Shown here piece after piece: positions 1 through 6,132 of a stretch of 7,453 nucleotides of DNA. The DNA comes from Roseburia sp. Lineage in GTDB: Bacteria > Bacillota > Clostridia > Lachnospirales > Lachnospiraceae. Both the position numbers and the translations under genes were made by a program. The DNA is taken from the NCBI GenBank assembly GCA_003483745.1, contig DMYD01000053.1, positions 55,900 to 63,352 on the forward strand. The letters are read 5' to 3'. The notes beneath the pieces are model-generated. The model was not told the origin of the DNA. It worked only from the letters and a program-made list of their open reading frames with translations, and made no database searches. Each line of letters opens with the position of its first letter. Within the stretch, counting starts at the first letter, position 1.

Positions 1-44
1 ACGCTACGTTCTTGAGAGTTTCGCGTTGGCAAACCTTTCTTTTT

Positions 45-73
45 ATTATAGCAACCCAAAGGAAAGCTGTATA
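45..73 (-). promoter_or_regulatory. Putative extended -10 promoter firing off the left edge
   Basis: On the minus strand there is a perfect -10 TATAAT (plus positions 45-50). It is preceded by TGC (51-53), which gives an extended -10 (TGnTATAAT). Seventeen bases upstream is TATACA (68-73), a 4 of 6 match to TTGACA. Transcription would start near position 38 and run out of the window, presumably into the next gene, which is not visible. It lies outside the GC-rich element to its right. Confidence 0.5.
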
Positions 74-98
74 GTATTCTTTTTCATGCAGGTACGCA

Positions 99-118
99 GG
101 CGGTCGGCACGACTCGCC
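99..118. repeat. Hairpin 1 of the GC-rich element (GCA loop, copy 1)
   Basis: Read on the plus strand this is GGCG + GTCG, loop GCA, then CGAC, a bulged T, and CGCC. That gives a lower 4-bp stem, an upper 4-bp stem, a 3-base loop and a bulge on the 3' side. Hairpin 2 at 131-157 has the same architecture. No coding function is apparent here. Confidence 0.6.
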
Positions 119-130
119 CTACAACTCCCC

Positions 131-157
131 GTGGGCGGCCGGCACGGCGACGCCCAC
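131..157. repeat. Hairpin 2 of the GC-rich element (GCA loop, copy 2)
   Basis: Plus strand: GTGGGCG + GCCG, loop GCA, then CGGC, bulged GA, and CGCCCAC. It repeats the plan of hairpin 1 (GGCG/CGCC base, 4-bp upper stem, GCA loop, bulge on the 3' side). The second pair of the upper stem is T-A in hairpin 1 and C-G here, a compensating change that keeps the pairing. Confidence 0.6.
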
Positions 158-276
158 CCCCCAGGCGTGAGATGCTGGGTTTGCCGGCTGGGAGGGGCGG
201 GTGGCGGGGGCTTTCGGCTGGGGTGACTTTGGAAGGGAATTAGAAAATCTTAGTGCCCCTGCCAACTCGTAGCGAT

Positions 277-298
277 GTGCTGCCACGGACGGCAGCAC
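277..298. repeat. Apical hairpin A (ACGGAY loop, copy 1)
   Basis: An 8-bp perfect stem, GTGCTGCC/GGCAGCAC, closes the loop ACGGAC. It sits in the apex of the giant inverted repeat, three bases from hairpin B, and shares with it the core GCC-ACGGAY-GGC. Loop bases 286-290 (CGGAC) are complementary to GTCCG at 341-345, so a pseudoknot is possible. Confidence 0.65.
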
Positions 299-301
299 AA
301 A

Positions 302-333
302 CCCCGGTCGAGCCACGGATGGCTCGTCCGGGG
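302..333. repeat. Apical hairpin B (ACGGAY loop, copy 2)
   Basis: Stem CCCCGG, a T/T mismatch, then CGAGCC pairs with GGCTCG, T and CCGGGG around the loop ACGGAT (the A and T of the loop could also pair). The loop and closing GCC/GGC match hairpin A. The next two stem pairs are swapped relative to hairpin A (T-A to A-T, C-G to G-C), so pairing is kept while sequence differs. Confidence 0.65.
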
Positions 334-466
334 TGCTCGCGTCCGCCTTCCACAGCCTCCCGCAGGGGCACTTAGAATTTCTTATTCCCGCACAACGGAA
401 CCCCCAGCCGAAAGCCCCCGCCACCCACACCGCACCAGCCGGCAAACCCAGCCACCCCACTCCCAC

Positions 467-498
467 AAAAAAAGCAGAGCCATCCACGCCCTGCTTTT
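467..498 (-). terminator. Rho-independent terminator of the liv/kinase operon, possibly bidirectional
   Basis: On the minus strand, GCAGGGC (494-488) pairs with GCTCTGC (480-474), with one G-U pair and a 7-base loop. Seven U follow (473-467), and the stem extends by A-U pairs. It starts 14 bases past the stop codon of the kinase gene. On the plus strand the same stem is followed by TTTTCCTTT, so it might also end a rightward transcript of the GC-rich element. Confidence 0.8.
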
Positions 499-511
499 CC
501 TTTCCCGCACC

Positions 512-1135
512 CTAACTCTGGTACACCTTAATAAAATTCTTCACAACTTCCACCAGCTTTTCATATCCCATGGAAGTCGTATCCAGACAGAAATCATAGT
601 TTCTCGCATCATACCAGTCCTTCCCGGTATAATATTTATAATAATCCGCACGGTGCTTATCGATCTTTTCGATCTTATTCTCCGCATCCCGCCTGGTGAT
701 TCCGTCATGCTCCATTACACGGACGATACAATCTTCCTTCGGTGCAAAGAAAAACAAACGGAGCACATTCGGATCATCCTTTAACACATAATCCGCACAT
801 CTTCCGATAATGATACAGGACTCTTCCTCCGCCAGTTCACGGATCACTTTTGCCTGATAATTAAACAGGTTGTCATCCGATACGAAATCTGCGCTCTCCG
901 GTGGGATTACACCACCCTTGTACGGATTTTTGCGTGCAATACGAAACAAAGGTGATTTCTTTAATTTTTCATCGGTCTGCCCGAAAAGTGCCTCATTGAT
1001 ACCACTGTCATCCGATGCCATTCTTAAGATCTCTCTGTCATAACAATTGATGCCAAGTTCTTCTGCCAGCAGCTTACCCAGCGTACGTCCGCCGCTGCCG
1101 TAGCTTCTTGCGATTGTAATCACTGTTTTTTTCAT
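512..1135 (-). CDS. Cytidylate kinase-like P-loop protein
   Basis: A 207-residue protein of the cytidylate-kinase-like family (Cytidylate_kin2 type), about the usual family length. The start shows the glycine-rich phosphate-binding loop, R10-SYGSGGR-T18 followed by GK at 20-21. A second conserved patch is IIGRCADY near 109-116, with FFFAP at 128-132. The Arg-rich lid/C-terminal segment (about 140-185: ITRRDAENKI, KHRADYYKYYT) is typical of the group. Such proteins are predicted cytosolic nucleoside-monophosphate or small-molecule kinases; few members have a proven substrate, so CMP phosphorylation is not assured. The ATG at 1135 has a strong site (AGGGGGG) 8 bases upstream. The gene follows livF by 15 bases and is the last of the operon, ending at a terminator. 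Its presence among transport genes is unexplained. Confidence 0.88.
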   Translation of the reverse strand: MKKTVITIARSYGSGGRTLGKLLAEELGINCYDREILRMASDDSGINEALFGQTDEKLKKSPLFRIARKNPYKGGVIPPESADFVSDDNLFNYQAKVIRELAEEESCIIIGRCADYVLKDDPNVLRLFFFAPKEDCIVRVMEHDGITRRDAENKIEKIDKHRADYYKYYTGKDWYDARNYDFCLDTTSMGYEKLVEVVKNFIKVYQS

Positions 1136-1150
1136 TGCTGCGTCCCCCCT

Positions 1151-1861
1151 TTATTCTCCAAGATATGCTTTCTTGATTGACTCATTATTCATCATTTCTT
1201 TTGCATCACCGGAGAGAACAATATTACCTGTCTCTAATACATATGCGCGGTCTGCGATGGACAACGCTTTTTTCGCATTCTGCTCTACTAAAAGTACAGT
1301 TGTTCCTCCCGCAGAAATTTCACGGATAATATGGAAAATCTCCTCGACAAGGATCGGAGAAAGTCCCATGGACGGCTCATCCATCAGAATAATCTTTGGT
1401 TTTGACATCAGTGCACGTCCCATGGCAAGCATCTGCTGCTCACCACCGCTTAATGTTCCTGCAAGCTGGTTTTTACGTTCTTCCAGACGCGGAAAACTCT
1501 CATATACTTTTGCTAAAGACTCAGCGATCTCCTGTTTATCTTTTCTGGTATATGCACCCAGTTTTAAATTTTCATAAACAGATAACTCTGCGAACACACG
1601 ACGTCCTTCCGGCACATGTGCCATTCCCATGGATACGATCTTATGTCCCGGAATCTTTGAGATATCACATCCCTCAAAAATGATCTCTCCCGCTGCCGGA
1701 CTAAGCATTCCGGTAATCGTCTGCAGTGTTGTTGTTTTTCCGGCACCATTTGCACCGATCAGCGCAATGACCTCTCCCTCATTGACCTCAAAGGAGATTC
1801 CCTTGATTGCCTGGATCACGCCATAGTATACTTCCAGATTTTTTACTTCAAGCATTGCCAT
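1151..1861 (-). CDS. livF: Branched-chain amino acid ABC transporter, ATP-binding protein LivF
   Basis: A 236-residue ABC ATPase, matching the usual LivF length. It forms the cytosolic ATPase pair with LivG to drive LivHM. Visible motifs: Walker A GANGAGKT (36-43), VPEGR at 83-87 where a Q-loop is expected, signature LSGGEQQ (137-143), Walker B IILMDEP (157-163), and LVEQN (191-195) with Gln in place of the switch His. Both the VPEGR and EQN forms are characteristic of LivF. I place the start at 1861 (MAMLEV) because AGGAG at 1877-1873 lies 11 bases upstream; a start at 1855 (MLEV) is possible. The frame is open back to 1918, but that longer version would overlap livG and has no reason to be used. 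The ribosome-binding site lies just past the livG stop. Confidence 0.95.
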   Translation of the reverse strand: MAMLEVKNLEVYYGVIQAIKGISFEVNEGEVIALIGANGAGKTTTLQTITGMLSPAAGEIIFEGCDISKIPGHKIVSMGMAHVPEGRRVFAELSVYENLKLGAYTRKDKQEIAESLAKVYESFPRLEERKNQLAGTLSGGEQQMLAMGRALMSKPKIILMDEPSMGLSPILVEEIFHIIREISAGGTTVLLVEQNAKKALSIADRAYVLETGNIVLSGDAKEMMNNESIKKAYLGE

Positions 1862-1880
1862 AACTTCAAAATCTCCTTTC

Positions 1881-2639
1881 CTATTCTCCAAGGTATGCTT
1901 TGATAACCTGCGGATCATTTAAAACATCCGTCGTCGGTCCTTCTGCTAAAACCTGTCCGAAGTTTAACACCGTAAGTTTCTCGCAGATACCGGACACCAG
2001 TTTCATATCATGCTCGATCAAAAGTACTGTCATATCAAACTCATCTCTTACAAAATGAATCGTTTCCATCAGCTCTTTTGTCTCATTCGGGTTCATGCCG
2101 GCCGCCGGCTCGTCTAAGAGCAAAAGCTTTGGATTCGTTGCAAGCGCTCTCGCAATCTCAAGCTTTCTCTGTTTACCATAAGGAAGGTTCGATGCAAGAA
2201 AATCCGCTTCCTTCTCAAGATCAAATACTTTGAGAAGTTCCATTGCCTTTTCATTCATCTCTTTTTCTGCCTTGTGATATTTCGGCAGTCGTAAAATTCC
2301 GGTCAATGTAGAATAAGTGATCTGATTGTGCAGACCGATTTTTACATTGTCAAGTACCGACTGGTCTTTAAACAGACGGATATTCTGGAATGTCCGGGCG
2401 ATACCTGCTTTGTTGATATCGATCGTCTTTTTCCCTGTGATATCCACTCCGTCTAATGTAATAGATCCATCATTCGGTGTATACACACCGGTAAGCATAT
2501 TAAATACGGTCGTTTTCCCGGCACCGTTTGGCCCGATCAGTCCGTATAACTGTCCTTTTTCAATCGAAATATGAAATCCGTCTACTGCACGCAGACCGCC
2601 AAAGGAGATACCAAGATTTTTTACTTCCAATAAACTCAT
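1881..2639 (-). CDS. livG: Branched-chain amino acid ABC transporter, ATP-binding protein LivG
   Basis: A 252-residue ABC ATPase of the LivG type and partner of LivF. Motifs: Walker A GPNGAGKT (36-43), Q-loop RTFQN (82-86) followed by IRLF, Walker B LLLLDEP (172-178), and switch histidine in LIEHDM (207-212). The signature is LPYGKQRKLEIARAL (152-166). The YG-Q form is normal for LivG, where the canonical LSGGQ is relaxed. The long insert between Q-loop and signature (about 87-150) is also typical of LivG. The ATG at 2639 follows the livM stop by a single base, and AAAGGAG within the end of livM serves as its ribosome-binding site (9-base spacing), so the two are translationally coupled. Confidence 0.95.
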   Translation of the reverse strand: MSLLEVKNLGISFGGLRAVDGFHISIEKGQLYGLIGPNGAGKTTVFNMLTGVYTPNDGSITLDGVDITGKKTIDINKAGIARTFQNIRLFKDQSVLDNVKIGLHNQITYSTLTGILRLPKYHKAEKEMNEKAMELLKVFDLEKEADFLASNLPYGKQRKLEIARALATNPKLLLLDEPAAGMNPNETKELMETIHFVRDEFDMTVLLIEHDMKLVSGICEKLTVLNFGQVLAEGPTTDVLNDPQVIKAYLGE

Positions 2640-2640
2640 G

Positions 2641-3717
2641 CTACTGTACTCCTTTCTTTGTGTTCTTTTTCAATTTTGCAGCAACACGCTGTCTGAACTC
2701 AATACATTTCGGTGCCCAGTTAAAGAGCATCATTGCGATCAATACGATAGAATAGATCAGCATACGATAATCCGAAAGTCCACGCAGTACCTCCGGCAGC
2801 AATGTCAGGATCACAGCCGCAATAATCGAACCGCGGAAGCTTCCCATACCACCTAATACAACAAATACAAGAATCATGATCGACATGTTGTAACCAAAGT
2901 TTGCAGGTGTCGCTGTAACAGTAGACAGGTTATGTGCATATAAAACACCGCCTGCTCCTGCAATTGCTGCGGAAATCGTGAATGCCATCAGTTTAAACTT
3001 TGTGATGTTAATACCAACAGATTCTGCTGCGATACGATTATCACGAATTGCCATGATGGCGCGTCCACTTCTGGAATTTACCAGATGATATACGATAAAA
3101 AGACAGATCAGAATCATAATAATACCGGCGGTAAAACTGGATAAGTGTGGGATCTTTGCAATACCCTTCGCACCGTTGATCAGCCATTCTCCCTCATCGG
3201 AAAGCTTGATCGCATTTCCATTTGAAATCGCAAAATGAAAACCATCGGTATCTTTTGCGATATAAAGTACGTTGATCACGTTTTTGATGATCTCACCAAA
3301 TGCAAGCGTTACGATTGCAAGATAGTCACCTCTTAAGCGCAGTACCGGGATACCGATCAGGAATCCGAAAAATGCTGCTACAGCGGTTCCGATAATTAAA
3401 ACGATGATAAACAGCAGAATCTGGTTTGGGATCACATCCTGTAAAAGCTTTGTTGCAAATGCACTTGAAAATGCGCCAACACACATAAATCCCGCATGTC
3501 CGATACTAAGTTCTCCCAGATAACCGACACAGAGATTTAATCCAATTGCTACAATAGAATATGTACACATCGGCACTAAAAGGCCCTGCATCAGCGAAGA
3601 TAATACTCCGGTTGCAATCAGTATCTGGACGATAAGATAGGCCACAATTACCATGGCAAAGGTAATCAGATGGTCTAATGTACTTTTTTTCATTGATTTT
3701 ACATTTAATTTTGACAT
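2641..3717 (-). CDS. livM: Branched-chain amino acid ABC transporter permease LivM
   Basis: A 358-residue polytopic membrane protein with about eight to ten hydrophobic segments (for example 18-38, 46-64, 100-122, 196-212, 243-260, 278-303, 318-333). Family landmarks are GYLGELSIGHAGFMCVGAF (65-83), LRLRGDYLAIVTLAFGEI (126-143), the cytosolic coupling loop SRSGRAIMAIRDN (215-227) that docks on the ATPases, and LGGMGSFRGSIIAA (288-301). It pairs with LivH to form the channel. The Lys-rich ends (KKNTKKGVQ at the C-terminus) suit a cytosolic tail. The ATG at 3717 has GGAG 7 bases upstream. The gap to livH is 20 bases and to livG one base. Confidence 0.94.
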   Translation of the reverse strand: MSKLNVKSMKKSTLDHLITFAMVIVAYLIVQILIATGVLSSLMQGLLVPMCTYSIVAIGLNLCVGYLGELSIGHAGFMCVGAFSSAFATKLLQDVIPNQILLFIIVLIIGTAVAAFFGFLIGIPVLRLRGDYLAIVTLAFGEIIKNVINVLYIAKDTDGFHFAISNGNAIKLSDEGEWLINGAKGIAKIPHLSSFTAGIIMILICLFIVYHLVNSRSGRAIMAIRDNRIAAESVGINITKFKLMAFTISAAIAGAGGVLYAHNLSTVTATPANFGYNMSIMILVFVVLGGMGSFRGSIIAAVILTLLPEVLRGLSDYRMLIYSIVLIAMMLFNWAPKCIEFRQRVAAKLKKNTKKGVQ

Positions 3718-3737
3718 ATCATTACTCCAATCTGATC

Positions 3738-4619
3738 TTATACTTTTTCGTGGATCTGTTTTCCAAGAATACCGGTCGGTTTTACAAGCAGTACAATGAT
3801 CAGCACTGCAAACACGATTGCATCTGACAACTGGGACGAAATATAAGCACGTCCTAAGATTTCAATGATACCAAGCAGGATACCACCGATCAGCGCACCC
3901 GGGATAGAACCGATTCCTCCGAACACTGCCGCAGTAAATGCCTTGATACCTGGCATAGAACCTGTATAAGGGGTCAGTGTAGGATATGCCGAACAAAACA
4001 GCACACCCGCGATCGCTGCAAGTCCGGAACCGATTGCAAACGTCAGGGAGATCGTAGCATTGACATTTACACCCATCAGCTGTGCAGCATCTTTATCCTC
4101 AGAAACAGCAAGCATTGCCTGTCCTGCTTTTGTTTTTTTGATAAACAGCATCAGCCCTGCCATAATGATGACACATGCAAGAACCGTCACGATCGTGGTT
4201 CCTGAGATTGTAAGGCTTCCACCCGCAAGTTTTAAGGAAGGCAGCGTTACAACATTTGTAAATGACTTTGTGTCAGCCCCAAATATCAACAGTGCTGCAT
4301 TCTGTAAAAAGTAGCTGACACCGATTGCGGTGATCAGTACGGCAAGCGGGGTAGCACGTCTGAGTGGTTTGTAAGCAATTTTTTCGATGACGATACCAAG
4401 AACCGTACAAACAATAACAGACAAAACAACCGCCACAAGCGGCGGCCATCCCTGACCGTTCATGGCTAAAAATACCACATAACAGCCGATCATGATAACA
4501 TCTCCATGTGCAAAGTTTAACATCTTTGCGATACCGTATACCATGGTATATCCCAGTGCAATGATCGCATATACGCTTCCAAGACTGATACCATTGATCA
4601 GGTAAGATAAGAAATTCAT
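3738..4619 (-). CDS. livH: Branched-chain amino acid ABC transporter permease LivH
   Basis: A 293-residue membrane protein close to the usual LivH length, with about eight hydrophobic segments. Family landmarks are NGISLGSVYAIIALGYTMVYG (9-29), LNFAHGDVIMIG (34-45), the coupling loop TKAGQAMLAVSEDKDAAQLMGV (163-184), AVFGGIGSIPGALIGG (231-246) and KPTGILGK (280-287). It forms the channel with LivM. The ATG at 4619 is preceded by GAATGGAGG with 6-7 bases of spacing. It is the first gene after the livJ/livH spacer, which contains terminators and a promoter, so it probably opens its own transcription unit (livHMGF plus kinase). Confidence 0.94.
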   Translation of the reverse strand: MNFLSYLINGISLGSVYAIIALGYTMVYGIAKMLNFAHGDVIMIGCYVVFLAMNGQGWPPLVAVVLSVIVCTVLGIVIEKIAYKPLRRATPLAVLITAIGVSYFLQNAALLIFGADTKSFTNVVTLPSLKLAGGSLTISGTTIVTVLACVIIMAGLMLFIKKTKAGQAMLAVSEDKDAAQLMGVNVNATISLTFAIGSGLAAIAGVLFCSAYPTLTPYTGSMPGIKAFTAAVFGGIGSIPGALIGGILLGIIEILGRAYISSQLSDAIVFAVLIIVLLVKPTGILGKQIHEKV

Positions 4620-4666
4620 AACAATCCTCCATTCTTACTTTATAACGTTAATACATTGATTTTTTT

Positions 4667-4695
4667 ATTATACCATTTGAAATACTTGTATACAA
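4667..4695 (-). promoter_or_regulatory. Putative sigma-A-type promoter for livHMGF-kinase, with palindrome
   Basis: The minus strand has a perfect TATAAT (plus 4667-4672), a 17-base spacer, and TTGTAT (4690-4695) as -35. The start would be near 4660, about 40 bases before livH. The -35 lies within the perfect 10-base palindrome TTGTATACAA (4686-4695), a form seen in binding sites of GntR-family (FCD-type) repressors; operator function here is inference. Confidence 0.6.
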
Positions 4696-4707
4696 TCTTT
4701 TTGTTTC

Positions 4708-4732
4708 AAAAAACGCCACAAAGTGACGTTTT
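4708..4732 (-). terminator. Second terminator-like hairpin between livJ and livH
   Basis: On the minus strand AAAACGTCAC (4732-4723) pairs with GTGGCGTTTT (4719-4710), 10 bp including one G-U, with a 3-base loop. The run continues as U to 4708. It lies downstream of the stronger hairpin at 4753-4797 and just upstream of the livH promoter. It could be a backup terminator or part of an attenuator. Confidence 0.6.
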
Positions 4733-4752
4733 AAAATTCCTGTCATAAGGGC

Positions 4753-4797
4753 AAAAAGGGGCTGACTGCGACAACCTTGTCTGCAAACAACCCCTTT
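4753..4797 (-). terminator. Rho-independent terminator after livJ
   Basis: On the minus strand AAAGGGGTTG (4797-4788) pairs with CAGCCCCTTT (4764-4755) through one G-U. A further inner stem, TGC-A-GACA/TGTC-GCA, surrounds the loop AGGT. The U run ends at 4753. It begins 37 bases after the livJ stop codon. It would limit read-through from livJ into livHMGF, consistent with a binding protein made in excess over membrane components. Confidence 0.8.
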
Positions 4798-4834
4798 CTT
4801 TCCTTATAGAATAGATATTTATTTTTTATTTCAT

Positions 4835-6043
4835 TTACATTGCTGCGTAAGCACCATCTTTGATCACAACAGCCTTCGGAGCCTTGCTGACCTCTCCGGT
4901 TGCCTGCCATGTCATTCCCTCACCTGTCAATCCATCTACAGAGATAGATGTCATTGCTCCGGTTAATGCAGTACCCAGATCAGATACACTCATATCCGGT
5001 GTTGCACCTGCCTGCTCGATAGCTGCTTTGATAACATAAATTGCATCATAAGCATCTGCTGCAAACTGGTTTGGAACATCACCATATTTCTCTTTGTATG
5101 TGGAAACAAATGCTTTTGTTTTCTCATCATCTGCATCTGCAGCGAATGGAGTTAATAACATAACACCTTCTGCTAAAGATGTATCAAAGTTTTCAACACC
5201 AAGGATTCCGTCCATACCATCAACACCGAAGAAAGTCGGCTCATAACCCATACCGTTTGCCTGGGTTAAAATGATAGATGCCTCTGTATAATAAATCGGT
5301 AAGAATACTAAATCAGCGCCTGCAGACTGTGCTTTCTGAAGCTGTGTGGAAAAATCTGTCTTGGAATCTGCTGTAAATGCTTCTTCGGCTACAACCTCAA
5401 GTCCTTTGTTCTGTGCTTCTTCCACGAAAGTAGCTTCGATACCGGAAGAATATACGCTGGAACTGTCATAGATAACTGCAAGTTTTGTTCCTAAGTTGTT
5501 CTCTGCAATGTACTGTGCAGATGCTGTACCCTGGTTAGGGTCTGTAAAACATGCCTGGAATACATTATCGTTTGTGATAACATCTGTGGATGATGCGGAT
5601 GGTGTGATCTCAAACATACCATCTTCTGCTGTCTTGTCAGCAACTGCTACACAAGGTGTTGTTGTAACAGTTCCCATTAAGATCTGCATACCCCAGTCTT
5701 TTAATGAGTTGTACGCATTGACTGATTTCTCTGCGTCGTTCTGATCATCCTCTGCTTTGAATGCAAGCTGATATCCATTTGCACCGCCTGCCGCATTGAT
5801 CTCATCAACTGCCATCTGTGCTGCGTTCATAACTGCGTTTCCGTAAATTGCTGCATCACCGGTTGTCGGTCCGATGCTTCCGATCTTAAATACAGAACCA
5901 TCTGCTGCACTGTCGTCGGATGCACTGCTGTCTGCTCCTGCAGATGCATTTCCTGTTGATGTGTTTCCTGCTGCATTGCCACAGCCTGCCAGACAACTTA
6001 CTGCCAGTGCTGCTGTTAAAAACATACTTACCGCTTTTTTCAT
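4835..6043 (-). CDS. livJ: Branched-chain amino acid ABC transporter substrate-binding lipoprotein LivJ
   Basis: A 402-residue extracellular solute-binding protein of the LivJ/periplasmic-binding type I family. The N-terminus is a lipoprotein signal (MKKAVSMFLTAALAVSCLAGC) with lipobox LAGC and predicted lipidated Cys21. A Ser/Ala/Asp-rich linker (about 22-50) leads to the ligand-binding domain, which starts FKIGSIGPTTGDAAIYGNA (52-70) and continues with AVDEINAAGG (78-87), as is typical of the family. It would capture leucine, isoleucine, valine or a related amino acid and deliver it to LivHM; exact specificity cannot be read. I choose ATG 6043 because GGAGG lies 5 bases upstream. The in-frame ATG at 6055 would place that site inside the gene. 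A terminator follows; livH begins about 215 bases on. Confidence 0.93.
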   Translation of the reverse strand: MKKAVSMFLTAALAVSCLAGCGNAAGNTSTGNASAGADSSASDDSAADGSVFKIGSIGPTTGDAAIYGNAVMNAAQMAVDEINAAGGANGYQLAFKAEDDQNDAEKSVNAYNSLKDWGMQILMGTVTTTPCVAVADKTAEDGMFEITPSASSTDVITNDNVFQACFTDPNQGTASAQYIAENNLGTKLAVIYDSSSVYSSGIEATFVEEAQNKGLEVVAEEAFTADSKTDFSTQLQKAQSAGADLVFLPIYYTEASIILTQANGMGYEPTFFGVDGMDGILGVENFDTSLAEGVMLLTPFAADADDEKTKAFVSTYKEKYGDVPNQFAADAYDAIYVIKAAIEQAGATPDMSVSDLGTALTGAMTSISVDGLTGEGMTWQATGEVSKAPKAVVIKDGAYAAM

Positions 6044-6059
6044 AATAGCCTCCATTCCT

Positions 6060-6108
6060 GCCCATTTTTCAGGGCATCACAAGTTTGTGTTCAAGCACAA
6101 ATCTTGTG
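6060..6108 (-). promoter_or_regulatory. livJ leader hairpins next to the ribosome-binding site
   Basis: Two hairpins fold in the minus-strand transcript. CACAAG-A-TTTGTG pairs with CACAAACTTGTG (6108-6096 with 6089-6078) with one bulged A and the loop CTTGAA. GCCC/GGGC (6075-6072 with 6063-6060) follows. Neither is followed by a U run, so they are not terminators. The second ends 7 bases before the GGAGG of livJ. They may protect the 5' end of the mRNA or tune translation; this is inference. No T-box or other named riboswitch core is visible. Confidence 0.5.
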
Positions 6109-6132
6109 TGTGAAAAATGTAATTTTTCACAC
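6108..6132. repeat. Perfect 11-bp palindrome in the livJ leader
   Basis: Arms GTGTGAAAAAT and ATTTTTCACAC are perfectly complementary around a 3-base centre. No U run follows on the minus strand. It could be an mRNA hairpin or a repressor site on DNA. It abuts the hairpin at 6078-6108 (sharing base 6108), so the two could compete. Confidence 0.6.

Larger units (their letters stand above)
174..452. repeat. Giant imperfect inverted repeat in a GC-rich non-coding element
   Basis: Three blocks of the left arm pair in register with the right arm. 174-191 pairs with 435-452 (18 of 18). 199-223 pairs with 402-426 (25 of 25). 235-262 pairs with 362-389 (25 of 28; mismatches at 241/383, 247/377 and 251/373). 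Asymmetric internal loops separate the blocks, and the apex (263-361) carries two further hairpins. The region is strikingly richer in G and C than the genes around it. Open frames crossing it give Pro/Gly/Ala/His-rich low-complexity translations without convincing ribosome-binding sites, so I treat it as non-coding. It could be a structured RNA, a non-autonomous mobile element (MITE-like) or an intergenic repeat family. I do not recognise it as any named family. Either strand would fold. Confidence 0.85.

Noticed and set aside
99..463. CRISPR array, tRNA or retron in the GC-rich element
   Set aside because: There are no regularly spaced direct repeats, no tRNA cloverleaf or anticodon arm, and no reverse transcriptase gene in the window.
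119..487. Minus-strand frame of 122 codons across the GC-rich element
   Set aside because: It runs through both arms of the inverted repeat and the operon terminator, its translation is Gly/Ala/Pro-rich without a recognisable domain, and no good ribosome-binding site precedes it. GC-rich palindromic DNA has few stop codons by chance.
275..784. Plus-strand frame of 169 codons
   Set aside because: It begins in the GC-rich element and continues antisense through the kinase gene, so it is a shadow of that gene plus low-complexity sequence.
1862..1918. Extended N-terminus of livF from the ATG at 1918
   Set aside because: It would overlap livG by 38 bases, add 19 residues not typical of LivF, and ignore the AGGAG placed for the start at 1861.
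4273..4632. Alternative minus-strand frame of 119 codons over livH
   Set aside because: Cys/Arg-rich shadow of the well-supported LivH frame.
6044..6055. Start of livJ at the ATG at 6055 (MEAIM...)
   Set aside because: The GGAGG at 6053-6049 overlaps this codon and is correctly spaced for the ATG at 6043, which begins a normal lipoprotein signal peptide.
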